DNA of 64,000 nucleotides from Pilimelia columellifera (GTDB lineage Bacteria; Actinomycetota; Actinomycetes; Mycobacteriales; Micromonosporaceae), in assembly GCF_039532605.1 (NCBI RefSeq), contig NZ_BAAARY010000010.1, positions 90,211-154,210 of the forward strand. Reading direction: 5' to 3'. A model generated the notes under the pieces. It was not told the DNA's origin, did not search any database, and saw only the letters and a list, made by a program, of their open reading frames with translations. Shown here one piece after another: positions 8,930-16,250 of this stretch (position 1 is the first letter of the stretch; every line of letters starts with the position of its first letter). The position numbers and the translations under genes are program-made.

Positions 8930-8957
8930 GCGGACTGTCGCATAGGCGACAGTCCGC
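8930..8957. repeat. Perfect 12-bp inverted repeat between divergent genes
   Basis: GCGGACTGTCGC (8930-8941) and its exact complement (8946-8957) flank a 4-nt loop. It sits in the 276-nt gap between the divergently transcribed AraC-type gene (start 8776) and the DUF1906 gene (start 9053), so it terminates neither. A regulator-binding site or a stem in the 5' leader of one gene are both possible. Confidence 0.5.
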
Positions 8958-9052
8958 GCGTCGGATCGTCGTGCGGCTGAGACCATCGACTGAACCACGA
9001 CGCGACCATTCCGGTCACAGCACAGTCCGGAACGACGGCGAGGAGCCCACCA

Positions 9053-10693
9053 ATGTCGTACGAGACTGTCAGAATCGGCCGTCGTGCCTTGTTCGGGCTT
9101 GCCGGCGCCGTCGCCGGCGTCGCGCTCATCGGCCGGGCCGAGGCGGCCCCCGGCCTGCCGCCGCGCCTGTTCGACGACATGGTGCTGCGGGCGCAGCGCT
9201 GGGTGAACGCTACCTACGGGAACCGCCCGAAATGGAAGCCGGCGCCCGAGGACGGTCGCACCGGAACTGACACGGTTACGGCGCTGGTGCGGGCGTTGCA
9301 GCACGAGGTGGGCATGGACCCGTCGGTTGTCAACGGCGCCTTCGGGCCGGCCACGCTGAGCCTGGTGACCGAGAAGATCGGTCAGGTCGCCGCCGGCAAG
9401 CCGGCGAACATCATCAAGATCGCGCAGTCCGGGCTGTACTGCAAGGGCTACCCCGGCGACCAGATCGGTGGCGTCTGGGGTGCGGAGACGCAGCGGTCGG
9501 TGAGCGGACTGCGTCGCGACATGGGCCTGACCGACGGCCGCGGCACGTTGACCCCCAATGAGCTGCGCGGCCTACTCACGATGGACGCCTACCAGCTTCT
9601 ACCCGGCGGCGTCGCCGCGGTCCGGCGTGCACAGCAGTGGCTCAACCAACGCTACGCGAGCCAGCCGGCCTGGTTCGCGATGGGCCCCGCCGACGGACTG
9701 GTGACCCGCCAGTCGCTGGCGCGTCTGGTGTCGGCGGTCCAGTGGGAGCTTGGTATCACCAGTCCTACCGGCGAGGTCGGCCCGGCCACCCTGGCCGGGT
9801 TGCGCAAGCGCACGCCGATCACGGTGGGCGACGCCGACGCCGGCGGCGCGCCGTTCGTCCAACTGCTGCACGCCGCGTTGATCTTCAACCGCAACGAGGC
9901 GCCGTGGAGTTCCACGTTCAGCGCGGCGTCGGCCGCGCAGGTCCGCAAGTTCCAGACCTTCGTCGGACTTCTGCCGGCCAACGGCGCCGGCGACGGGTAC
10001 ACCTGGGCGTCGCTGTTGATCGCGAACGGCGATCCGAGCCGTCCCGCGAACGCCGCCGACTGCAGCACCCCACTGACCCCCGCGAGGGCCGCCACCCTGC
10101 GCGCCGCCGGCGCGACCGTCGTCGGCCGGTACCTGACGAACGTGGGCAACTTCAACAAGAAGCTCCAGCCGGGGGAGCTGGCCACGGTCTTCGCCGCCGG
10201 CCTGCGAGTCTTCCCGATCTATCAGACCAGCGCGGACACGGCGTCGTACTTCACCGCCGCTCAGGGGCGGGCGGACGTCCAGGCGGCGATCGCGGCGGCC
10301 CGCGGCTACGGGTTCCGCAACGACACGATCATCTACTTCGCTGTCGACTACGACGCGTACCCCGCGGACATCGCCAGCGGCGTCCTGCCCTACTTCACCG
10401 CGCTCAAGGCGACGATGGACGCCGCGGGCTCGCCCTACCGGGTTGGCGCCTACGGTGTGCGGAACGTCTGCATCCAGTTGGAAGCCGCCGGGCTCGCCGT
10501 GACCAGCTTCGTCGCCGACATCGCCCACGGCTACGACGGCAACCTCGGCTACCCGCTGCCGTCGAACTGGGCGTTCGACCAGTTCGCCACCGTCACGCTC
10601 GGTGTCGACGACGCCAGGATCGAGTTCGACAAGAACGTCGCCTCCGGCCGGGATCCGGGCCAGGCGTCCGTTGAACAGGTCGCGGCGACCTGA
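9053..10693 (+). CDS. Exported peptidoglycan-binding protein with DUF1906 (Rv2525c-like) glycoside-hydrolase-like domain
   Basis: A 546-residue secreted protein. The N-terminus GRRALFGLAGAVAGVALIG followed by RAEAA is a probable Tat signal. Residues about 45-330 contain several repeats resembling peptidoglycan-binding modules (for example RAQQWLNQRYASQPAW and GAETQRSVSGLRRDMGL). Residues about 343-540 form the Rv2525c/DUF1906 TIM-barrel-like domain: DCSTPLTPARAATL, ATVVGRYLTN, GLRVFPIYQ, IIYFAVDYDA, YRVGAYGVRN, WAFDQF. This class is thought to act on or bind cell-wall glycan, though activity is unproven. A GAGGAGCC site precedes the ATG. Its last 145 nt overlap, antisense, the open 3' end of the chelatase gene. 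Confidence 0.88.
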   Translation: MSYETVRIGRRALFGLAGAVAGVALIGRAEAAPGLPPRLFDDMVLRAQRWVNATYGNRPKWKPAPEDGRTGTDTVTALVRALQHEVGMDPSVVNGAFGPATLSLVTEKIGQVAAGKPANIIKIAQSGLYCKGYPGDQIGGVWGAETQRSVSGLRRDMGLTDGRGTLTPNELRGLLTMDAYQLLPGGVAAVRRAQQWLNQRYASQPAWFAMGPADGLVTRQSLARLVSAVQWELGITSPTGEVGPATLAGLRKRTPITVGDADAGGAPFVQLLHAALIFNRNEAPWSSTFSAASAAQVRKFQTFVGLLPANGAGDGYTWASLLIANGDPSRPANAADCSTPLTPARAATLRAAGATVVGRYLTNVGNFNKKLQPGELATVFAAGLRVFPIYQTSADTASYFTAAQGRADVQAAIAAARGYGFRNDTIIYFAVDYDAYPADIASGVLPYFTALKATMDAAGSPYRVGAYGVRNVCIQLEAAGLAVTSFVADIAHGYDGNLGYPLPSNWAFDQFATVTLGVDDARIEFDKNVASGRDPGQASVEQVAAT

Positions 10694-11451
10694 CCTTGGA
10701 TCGCCGTCGTGGCCGCGGTGTGGGTGGATCCGCCGCGTGTCGTCCACTCCTGGTAGCTCCGGTCGACGAGGTCGATCAGCTCGGGCGCGGCGCCCAGCGG
10801 CGTGGCGACCGCCACCGCGCCGGCGGACCTGGCGCCGGTGGCCGCCGCCTCGTACAGCCGGCCGGGGCCGACGAAGTACGCGGCGGCGGCCACCTGGCGG
10901 CAACCGCGTCCGGCCAACGCCGCCACCGCCTCCTCGGGACGAGGCCCTGGGCCGGACGCGAAGCCGACGACCGCCGGCGCCCCCAGTCGCCGGGCCAACG
11001 CGTCGGCGACCTGGGCGACGCTGCGCCGGGCCGCCGGGTCGCGGCTGCCGGCGGCGAGCAGCGCCACCCCGTCGCAGCCGGTCGGGAGCCGCCGGACCAG
11101 GGCGTCGAGCAACGCCCGGCGCGGCGGTCGACCGGCCGCCGGCCCCCACGGCGGCGCGACCGTCACCGGGATCGTCGGCGCGGCCGCCCGGACCACCGCC
11201 GGCAGGTCGCTTCGGTGGTGGAATCCGGCGGTGAGCAGCAGCGGCGCCAGCAGCGCCCGCCGTGCCCCGGCCGCGGCGGCGCCGGCCAGCGCCGCCGCCG
11301 GGCGTTGCCCCGCGTGCTCCAGGTAGGCGGCGGTGACGAACGCCCCCGGCCGCCGCCGGCACAGCTCGGTGACGTAGGCCTCGGTGACGGCCGCGCTGGC
11401 CGGGTCAATGCTGCCGTGCGCCACGACGACCAGCGCGTCGATCCCGGTCAC
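10549..11451 (-). CDS. Sirohydrochlorin chelatase (CbiX/SirB-like)
   Basis: It would insert Fe2+ (siroheme) or Co2+ (cobalamin) into sirohydrochlorin. The two half-domains each begin with a chelatase strand: ALVVVAHGSIDPASAAV with metal-ligand His, and GVALLAAGSRDPAARRSV, in which the second His is replaced by Ala. LLLTAGFHHRSDLP is the second ligand region. Homology ends near residue 245 (ELIDLVDRSYQEW). The frame then stays open for about 55 codons and runs 145 nt into the antisense of the DUF1906 gene, so the tail may be non-functional. The GTG at 11451 overlaps the cysH stop (GTGA). Position next to sulfite reductase argues for siroheme supply. Confidence 0.88.
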   Translation of the reverse strand: MTGIDALVVVAHGSIDPASAAVTEAYVTELCRRRPGAFVTAAYLEHAGQRPAAALAGAAAAGARRALLAPLLLTAGFHHRSDLPAVVRAAAPTIPVTVAPPWGPAAGRPPRRALLDALVRRLPTGCDGVALLAAGSRDPAARRSVAQVADALARRLGAPAVVGFASGPGPRPEEAVAALAGRGCRQVAAAAYFVGPGRLYEAAATGARSAGAVAVATPLGAAPELIDLVDRSYQEWTTRGGSTHTAATTAIQGQVAATCSTDAWPGSRPEATFLSNSILASSTPSVTVANWSNAQFDGSG

Positions 11452-12146
11452 CCGTGCAGCCCACACTCGGTCTGCTCGAACCGCGCCCACCGGCCGGACC
11501 GGGCGGACGCCCCGACGGCGACCGGCCGGGTGCACGGCGCGCAGCCGATCGACGGATAGCCGAGGGCGACCAGCTCGTTGCGCGGCAGCCGGCGCCGGTC
11601 GACGTAGGCGTCCACATCGGCCTGCGTCCAGCGGGCCAGCGGCGCCACCTTCACCTTGAGTCGCCGGGCGTCGAGCCCTACCACCGGGGCGTCGGCCCGG
11701 GTCGGGGACTCGTCGCGGCGCAACCCGGTCGCCCAAGCGTCATAGTCGCCGAGAGCGCCGGCCAGCGGCGCCACCTTGCGTAGCGCGCAGCACCGTTGCG
11801 GTTCCCGGTCCCACAGCTCGGGCCCGTGCTCGCGGGCCTGCTCGTCAAGGGTGCGCGCAGGCCGGACCGAGCGCACCCGCAGCGGCAGAGTCCGGGCGAC
11901 CTCGTCGCGCAGCGCCAAGGTCTGTGGGAAGTGCAGCCCGGTGTCCAGGAACAGCACGTCGACGCCCGGCGCGACGGTGGCAACCAGATCGGCCAGGACG
12001 GCGTCGCCGAACGAGCTGGCGAGGCAGAACCGTCCGCCGAAGGTGTCCACCGCCCAGGCGATCACCTGCTCGGCGCTGGCGTCGGCGAGCGCCCGCGCGC
12101 CGACCTCGGCCAGCTCGCCCAGTTCGAACAGCGACCGCCGGCTCAC
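11448..12146 (-). CDS. cysH: Phosphoadenylyl/adenylyl-sulfate reductase (CysH)
   Basis: A 232-residue cytoplasmic enzyme reducing activated sulfate to sulfite. The PP-loop-like start CLASSFGDAVLADLV is followed by FLDTGLHFPQT and RCCALRKVAPLAGAL. Near the C-terminus are GCAPC and the catalytic ECGLH. The extra CC/C-x-x-C cysteines indicate the [4Fe-4S] type, which usually uses APS rather than PAPS. The GTG start at 12146 overlaps the stop of the small zinc-ribbon gene, and its own stop overlaps the chelatase start. No sulfate adenylyltransferase gene is in the window. Confidence 0.95.
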   Translation of the reverse strand: MSRRSLFELGELAEVGARALADASAEQVIAWAVDTFGGRFCLASSFGDAVLADLVATVAPGVDVLFLDTGLHFPQTLALRDEVARTLPLRVRSVRPARTLDEQAREHGPELWDREPQRCCALRKVAPLAGALGDYDAWATGLRRDESPTRADAPVVGLDARRLKVKVAPLARWTQADVDAYVDRRRLPRNELVALGYPSIGCAPCTRPVAVGASARSGRWARFEQTECGLHG

Positions 12147-12313
12147 CGGTCACCGTCCGGTGACGACAACAGTCCCAGGAACCGGACGGTGAACGAGCGC
12201 GCGCAGCTGCGGCACTCCCACGGCGCCGACCGCTGGCCGGGCTCGGACGGGCCGGGGCGCAGGTCTTCCTCGCCGCAGTACGGGCAGTGTTGCGGCGGCG
12301 TCCGGCCGCTCAC
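12143..12313 (-). CDS. 56-residue zinc-ribbon protein embedded in the sulfur operon
   Basis: A small gene starting at GTG 12313 and ending at TGA 12143. It overlaps the sulfite reductase stop and the cysH start by 4 nt each (GTGA at both joints), which strongly supports translation. The product has CPYC (residues 10-13) and CRSC (34-37), a four-cysteine zinc-ribbon or rubredoxin-like knuckle, plus a hydrophobic FTVRFLGLL tail. From memory, Streptomyces sulfate-reduction clusters carry a similarly placed small ORF between sulfite reductase and cysH. Function is unknown; an electron-transfer or assembly partner of the two Fe-S reductases is an inference. Confidence 0.8.
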   Translation of the reverse strand: MSGRTPPQHCPYCGEEDLRPGPSEPGQRSAPWECRSCARSFTVRFLGLLSSPDGDR

Positions 12314-13977
12314 CGCAGGCTCATCTCGTCGGCGCGCAGCGCCCAGGCAGCGAACGGCTCGTCGTGGTGGCGCTGGTCCAGGTAGGCCGCCGCGACCCGC
12401 CGCACGTACGCCGGCAGCTCGGCGGCGGTGACCTTGAGGCCGCGCACCTTGCGCCCGAACCCGGCGGTCGCGCCGGCGGCCAGCCCGGCGCTGCCGCCGA
12501 GGTGGATCTGGAACCCCTCGACCAGCGCGCCGGACGCGTCACGCACCAACTGTCCCTTGAGCCCGATGTCGGCGACCTGGGTGCGGGCGCACGCGTTCGG
12601 GCAGCCGCTGAGGCTGATCGAGATCTCGGCCGCCGCCAGGGACGGGTGACGTTCCAGCTCGGCGACCAGCTCGGCCGCCCGCGCCTTGGTCTCGACGATG
12701 GCCAGTTTGCAGAACTCGATCCCGGTGCAGGCGAGAATGTCCCGCCGCCAGGTGGACGGGGCGACCTGCAACCCGATCGCGGCGAGCGCGGCGGTCAGCG
12801 GCGCCACGTCCGCCTCCTCGACGTCGAGGATGAGCAGCTTCTGGTCGACGGTGGTGCGGACCCGACCTGAGCCGTGCCGTTGGGCCAGCCTCGCCACCGC
12901 CGCGAGCGCCGTGCCGCTGACCCGGCCCGCGATCGGCGTCGCGCCGACGTACCACCGGCCGTCCCGCTGCCGGTGGACGCCCATGTGGTCGATCATCCTC
13001 GGGGCGGTCTGCGCCGCCGGACCGTCGACGAGTCTGCGGCCCAGGTACTCGGTTTCGAGCACCTCGCGGAACCGCGCCACACCCCAGTCCGCGAGCAGAA
13101 ACTTCAGCCGGGCCCGGTGCCGCAGCCGCCGGTAGCCGTAGTCGCGGAACAGTCTGGTGACGGCCAACCAGACGTCCGGGACGTCAGCCAGCGGCACCCA
13201 GACGCCCAGCCGTCTGGCCAGCATCGGGTTCGTGGACAGCCCGCCACCGACCCACAGGTCGAACCCGGGCCCGTGCTCCGGGTGCACCGCGCCGATCATG
13301 GCGATGTCGTTGGTGAGGTACGGCACGTCCGGCAGCCAGGAGATCGAGGTCTTCCACTTCCGGGGCAGGTTCGCCAGGTCCGGGTCGCCGACGAACCGGC
13401 GGGTGATCTCGTCGATCGCCGGGCTGGGGTCGACCAGCTCGTCCGGGCTGATCCCGGCCACCGGGCTGCCGACGACCACGCGCGGGCAGTCGCCGCACGC
13501 CTCCGTGGTGGACAGGCCGACAGCCTCCAAGGTCCGCCAGATCGCCGGCACGTCCTCGATATGCACCCAGTGCAGTTGGACGTTCTGCCGGTCAGTGAGG
13601 TCGGCGGTGTCCCGGGCGTACTGCGTCGAGACCTCGGCGATGGCCCGGAGCTGATCGGCGTCCAGACGTCCGCCGTCGATCCGGATCCGCAGCATGAAGT
13701 GCTCGTCCTCCAGCTCGTGCGGCTCCAGGACTGCGGTGCGTCCGCCGTCGATGCCGGGGCGGCGCTGGGTGTACAGGCCGAACCAGCGGAACCGGCCGCG
13801 CAGGTCGTCGGAGGTGATGCTGGCGAAGCCGAGCCGGCTGTACGTCTGCTCGATCCGTTTGCGCACCTCCAACGGCCCGTCGTCCTGTTTGAACTGCTCG
13901 TTGTGGTTGAGCGGCGCGCGTTCGCCCAGCGCCCACTGGCCCTGGCCGCTGGCGACCGGCAACGCGGTGGCGGTCAC
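12310..13977 (-). CDS. sir: Ferredoxin-dependent sulfite (nitrite/sulfite) reductase
   Basis: A 555-residue siroheme/[4Fe-4S] enzyme reducing sulfite to sulfide. It has the duplicated ferrodoxin-like half-domains (ADLTDRQNVQLHWVHIEDVP; VRTTVDQKLLILDVEEADV). The siroheme-Fe-S cysteine pairs are ACTGIEFCKLAIVETKARA (C-x5-C) and SGCPNACARTQVADIGLKG (C-x3-C). Its place between cysK and cysH marks it as the assimilatory sulfite enzyme rather than a nitrite reductase. The GTG start at 13977 overlaps the cysK stop; its stop overlaps the zinc-ribbon start. The neighbouring chelatase could provide its siroheme. Confidence 0.95.
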   Translation of the reverse strand: MTATALPVASGQGQWALGERAPLNHNEQFKQDDGPLEVRKRIEQTYSRLGFASITSDDLRGRFRWFGLYTQRRPGIDGGRTAVLEPHELEDEHFMLRIRIDGGRLDADQLRAIAEVSTQYARDTADLTDRQNVQLHWVHIEDVPAIWRTLEAVGLSTTEACGDCPRVVVGSPVAGISPDELVDPSPAIDEITRRFVGDPDLANLPRKWKTSISWLPDVPYLTNDIAMIGAVHPEHGPGFDLWVGGGLSTNPMLARRLGVWVPLADVPDVWLAVTRLFRDYGYRRLRHRARLKFLLADWGVARFREVLETEYLGRRLVDGPAAQTAPRMIDHMGVHRQRDGRWYVGATPIAGRVSGTALAAVARLAQRHGSGRVRTTVDQKLLILDVEEADVAPLTAALAAIGLQVAPSTWRRDILACTGIEFCKLAIVETKARAAELVAELERHPSLAAAEISISLSGCPNACARTQVADIGLKGQLVRDASGALVEGFQIHLGGSAGLAAGATAGFGRKVRGLKVTAAELPAYVRRVAAAYLDQRHHDEPFAAWALRADEMSLR

Positions 13978-14909
13978 GCCGACTCCTCGGGCGCGGTGAA
14001 CAGCGGGGTGCTCAGGTAGCGCTCGCCGGTGTCCGGCAGGACCACGACGACGGTCTTGCCGGCGTTCTCCGGCCGGGCGGCCACCTGGGCGGCGGCGGCC
14101 AGCGCGGCGCCGCCGGAAACCCCGGCGAGGATGCCCTCGGAGCGGGCGAGCGTGCGGGCGGTGGAGCGGGCGGTCGCCACGTTCACCTGGACGATCTCGT
14201 CGTAGGCCGTGGTGTCCAGAACGTTCGGCACGAAGCCGGCGCCGATGCCCTGGATGCCGTGCGGGCCCTTCTGCCCGCCGGAGAGCACCGGCGACTCGGC
14301 CGGCTCGACGGCGACGATCCGCACGTCAGGGTTCTTGGCCCGGAGCACACGGGAAACGCCGGTGACCGTGCCGCCGGTGCCCACCCCGGCGACGACGATG
14401 TCGAGCCGGCCGTCGGTGTCATCCCAGATCTCGCGTGCGGTCGTCTCGGCGTGGACGTTCGGGTTGGCCGGGTTGTCGAACTGCCGTGGCTGGAACCAGC
14501 CGCGCTCGCTGGCCAGCTCGTCGGCGCGGGCGATGGCGCCCGGCATCCCGTCGGCGGCCGGGGTGAGGACCAGATCGGCCCCGTACGCGGCCAGCAGCGC
14601 CCGCCGCTCCAACGACATGCTCTCGGGCATCGTCAAGGTCAGCGGGTAGCCCTTCGCGGCGGCCACCAGGGCCAGGCCGATGCCGGTGTTGCCGCTGGTA
14701 GCCTCGACGATCGGGGCACCGGGTGCGAGGGCGCCGGTCGCCTCCGCGTCCTCGATCATCGCCAGGGCGATCCGGTCCTTGACGCTGCCGCCCGGGTTGC
14801 GGGCCTCCAACTTGACGACCACGGTCGCGCCGAGGTCGGCCGAGAATCGACGCAGGGCGACCAGCGGCGTGCGGCCGACCAGCGCCAGGACACTGTCGTG
14901 AATGGTCAT
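13974..14909 (-). CDS. cysK: Cysteine synthase A (O-acetylserine sulfhydrylase)
   Basis: A 311-residue PLP enzyme joining sulfide and O-acetylserine to make cysteine. The PLP-lysine motif NPGGSVKDRIA is near residue 40, with EATSGNTGIGLALVAAAKGY and the phosphate-binding GVGTGGTVTGVSRVL loop. Length is typical. It begins at ATG 14909, 58 nt after the cysE stop, and its stop overlaps the sulfite reductase GTG. The product chemistry follows directly from the upstream cysE. Confidence 0.96.
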   Translation of the reverse strand: MTIHDSVLALVGRTPLVALRRFSADLGATVVVKLEARNPGGSVKDRIALAMIEDAEATGALAPGAPIVEATSGNTGIGLALVAAAKGYPLTLTMPESMSLERRALLAAYGADLVLTPAADGMPGAIARADELASERGWFQPRQFDNPANPNVHAETTAREIWDDTDGRLDIVVAGVGTGGTVTGVSRVLRAKNPDVRIVAVEPAESPVLSGGQKGPHGIQGIGAGFVPNVLDTTAYDEIVQVNVATARSTARTLARSEGILAGVSGGAALAAAAQVAARPENAGKTVVVVLPDTGERYLSTPLFTAPEESA

Positions 14910-14967
14910 GATGCTCTCCGTATTCGGGTTCGGATTCAGACGGGGGCGGCGAAGCGGGTTCAGACGG

Positions 14968-15510
14968 TCAGATGCCGGCGCCCGCGATGAACCGCGGACA
15001 CTCCTGGGCGACGGCGTACGGCACGCGGACCCGCGCCGCCGCCGGGACGTCGCGGACCACCAGCGCGTGCGCCGAGATCTGGGCGTCGTCGCCGACAGTC
15101 ACCGGGCCGAGGACGGACGCCCCGGCGCCGAGCACGACCCGGTCACCGACCCGCGGGTGCCGGCGGCCGGCGTCGGCGCCGCCCCACCAGCCCCGGCTGC
15201 CGAGGGTGACCCGGTGGAAGAGGGTGACGTCGTCGCCCACCTCGGCGGTCTCGCCGATCACCACCCCGTGGCCGTGGTCGATGAACAGCCGCCGCCCGAT
15301 CCGGGCGCCGGGGTGGATTTCCACCCCGGTGGCCCAGCGGGCCAGTTGGGAGATCAGCCGGGGCAGCAGCGGCACACCGGCCCGGTGCAGCGGATGCGCC
15401 AGCCGGTGCGCCCACACCGCCCACAGGCCCGGGTAGAGCAGGACCTCGGGCAGGGCGCGGCCCCGTAGCGCGGGATCACGACGAACCGCGTGCCGGATGT
15501 CAGCGAACAT
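14968..15510 (-). CDS. cysE: Serine O-acetyltransferase
   Basis: A 180-residue left-handed beta-helix acyltransferase making O-acetylserine for CysK. The helix repeats read GVEIHPGARIGRRLFIDHGHGV, with catalytic DHGHG, then GETAEVGDDVTLFHRVTLG and HPRVGDRVVLGAGASVLG. This is the short actinobacterial form lacking the N-terminal helical domain of the enteric enzyme. A GAAGGTGAT site precedes ATG 15510. The gene heads the sulfur operon; its 133-nt leader follows the Cys-rich small ORF at 15643-15753. Confidence 0.95.
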   Translation of the reverse strand: MFADIRHAVRRDPALRGRALPEVLLYPGLWAVWAHRLAHPLHRAGVPLLPRLISQLARWATGVEIHPGARIGRRLFIDHGHGVVIGETAEVGDDVTLFHRVTLGSRGWWGGADAGRRHPRVGDRVVLGAGASVLGPVTVGDDAQISAHALVVRDVPAAARVRVPYAVAQECPRFIAGAGI

Positions 15511-15609
15511 CGGAAATCACCTTCGACAGCGCCACGCGTCGCCACCGGGACGCGCCTCAGCGCGGGCGTGGGGACGCGAATCGGACGGTGAGACGGTCGG
15601 ACGGATGCG

Positions 15610-15625
15610 TCACGACCGGTCGTGA
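15610..15625. repeat. 16-bp palindrome between leader ORF and cysE
   Basis: TCACGACCGGTCGTGA is perfectly self-complementary and lies 18 nt downstream of the leader-ORF stop on the transcribed strand. It could be an RNA stem in an attenuator, or a DNA site for a dimeric regulator of the sulfur operon. The sequence cannot decide between the two. Confidence 0.5.
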
Positions 15626-15642
15626 GCGGTGGAGGCGTGGCC

Positions 15643-15753
15643 TCAACAGCTGCTCGGACACCACTCGTCGAAGGTCTTCCGGACGTGCAGACCGGCCATG
15701 GGCGTAGCGAAGCGGCAGCCGGCGAGCGGCGCCACGATACCCACGGAAGTCAT
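15643..15753 (-). CDS. Putative leaderless cysteine leader peptide (36 residues)
   Basis: ATG 15753 to TGA 15643 encodes MTSVGIVAPLAGCRFATPMA, then GLHVRKTFDEWCPSSC. Two of its three cysteines are in the last five codons, the final one directly before the stop. A -10-like TAGGCT lies 7 nt upstream of the ATG, so transcription would begin at or near the A of ATG. It is 133 nt upstream of cysE on the same strand. Short Cys-bearing ORFs, some leaderless, act as cysteine-responsive attenuators before sulfur genes in mycobacteria. That precedent, the position and the terminal Cys codons support the call; expression is unproven. Confidence 0.55.
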   Translation of the reverse strand: MTSVGIVAPLAGCRFATPMAGLHVRKTFDEWCPSSC

Positions 15754-15766
15754 GCGGAGTAGCCTA
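15754..15766 (-). promoter_or_regulatory. -10 element of the sulfur-operon leader
   Basis: TAGGCT (15761-15766 on the minus strand) fits the actinobacterial TANNNT -10 consensus and is separated from the leader-ORF ATG by ACTCCGC. I could not identify a good -35 box, which is usual for leaderless actinobacterial promoters. Confidence 0.5.
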
Positions 15767-15902
15767 CGTGACGACCTGGCCGCCGCGCCACCACCGGCGC
15801 GTCGTCAGCCGACGGTTCGTCCGCCGGACCCAGCTGGGGGGAGTCGGCGGCAACGGTCGTCAAGCTGGACTCGATCCGTTCGGCTCCCGTACCGACCCGG
15901 GC

Positions 15903-16211
15903 CTACCGGGCCGGGGCTCGTCTGCCCGCGGCCGCACGCGGCGCCGCCGACGGCCCGGGCGCCTCGGCCGAAGCCGGTGCGGTGGACCATTTCAGCTCGA
16001 TCTCAAGCTGGAGCTCGTCACCGTCCGCGCCGACCTCGACCTCCAGCAGCACCTCGTCGGTGATATCGAAACTGACGGTCGTGCCGGCGATCTCAACCTC
16101 GCCCGACCCGCCAGCGGCCACCGCTTTCGCCAGCCCCGACAGCCAGGCCGCGACCTCTTTGCGGCTGGCCGTCTGCTGGCGTTCCATCTTGATCGTGGCC
16201 TTCTCCGCCAC
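15903..16211 (-). CDS. Amphi-Trp domain protein
   Basis: A 102-residue protein that begins with the domain's typical charged start (AEKATIKMERQQTASRKEVAAWLSGLAKA). Two beta-rich stretches follow (EVEIAGTTVSFDITDEVLLEVEVG and DELQLEIELKWS), the second with the conserved Trp, then an Ala/Pro/Arg-rich low-complexity tail (residues 80-102). The GTG start at 16211 is read on the same strand as, and 39 nt after, the GH15 gene, so they are probably co-transcribed. Function of the domain is not established. Confidence 0.85.
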   Translation of the reverse strand: MAEKATIKMERQQTASRKEVAAWLSGLAKAVAAGGSGEVEIAGTTVSFDITDEVLLEVEVGADGDELQLEIELKWSTAPASAEAPGPSAAPRAAAGRRAPAR

Positions 16212-16250
16212 CGTGATCAGCCTCCTGCGCTCGACGGTTGTCCCGGCGGG

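Larger units (their letters stand above)
15510..15902. other. Leader and promoter region of the sulfur operon
   Basis: This 393-nt stretch holds no large gene. It contains the small Cys-containing ORF (15643-15753), its -10 element, a perfect 16-bp palindrome (15610-15625) and, closer to cysE, a GC-rich stem candidate (CCACGC at about 15531 with GCGTGG at about 15567, enclosing CGCGC ctca GCGCG). Beyond the promoter (about 15770-15902) I see nothing recognisable other than the 3' flank of the amphi-Trp gene. Confidence 0.6.

Noticed and set aside
15610..15625. The palindrome as a Rho-independent terminator of the leader ORF
   Set aside because: There is no T-tract and the stem would be only about 6 bp plus loop. 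It is kept as an unassigned palindrome rather than called a terminator.
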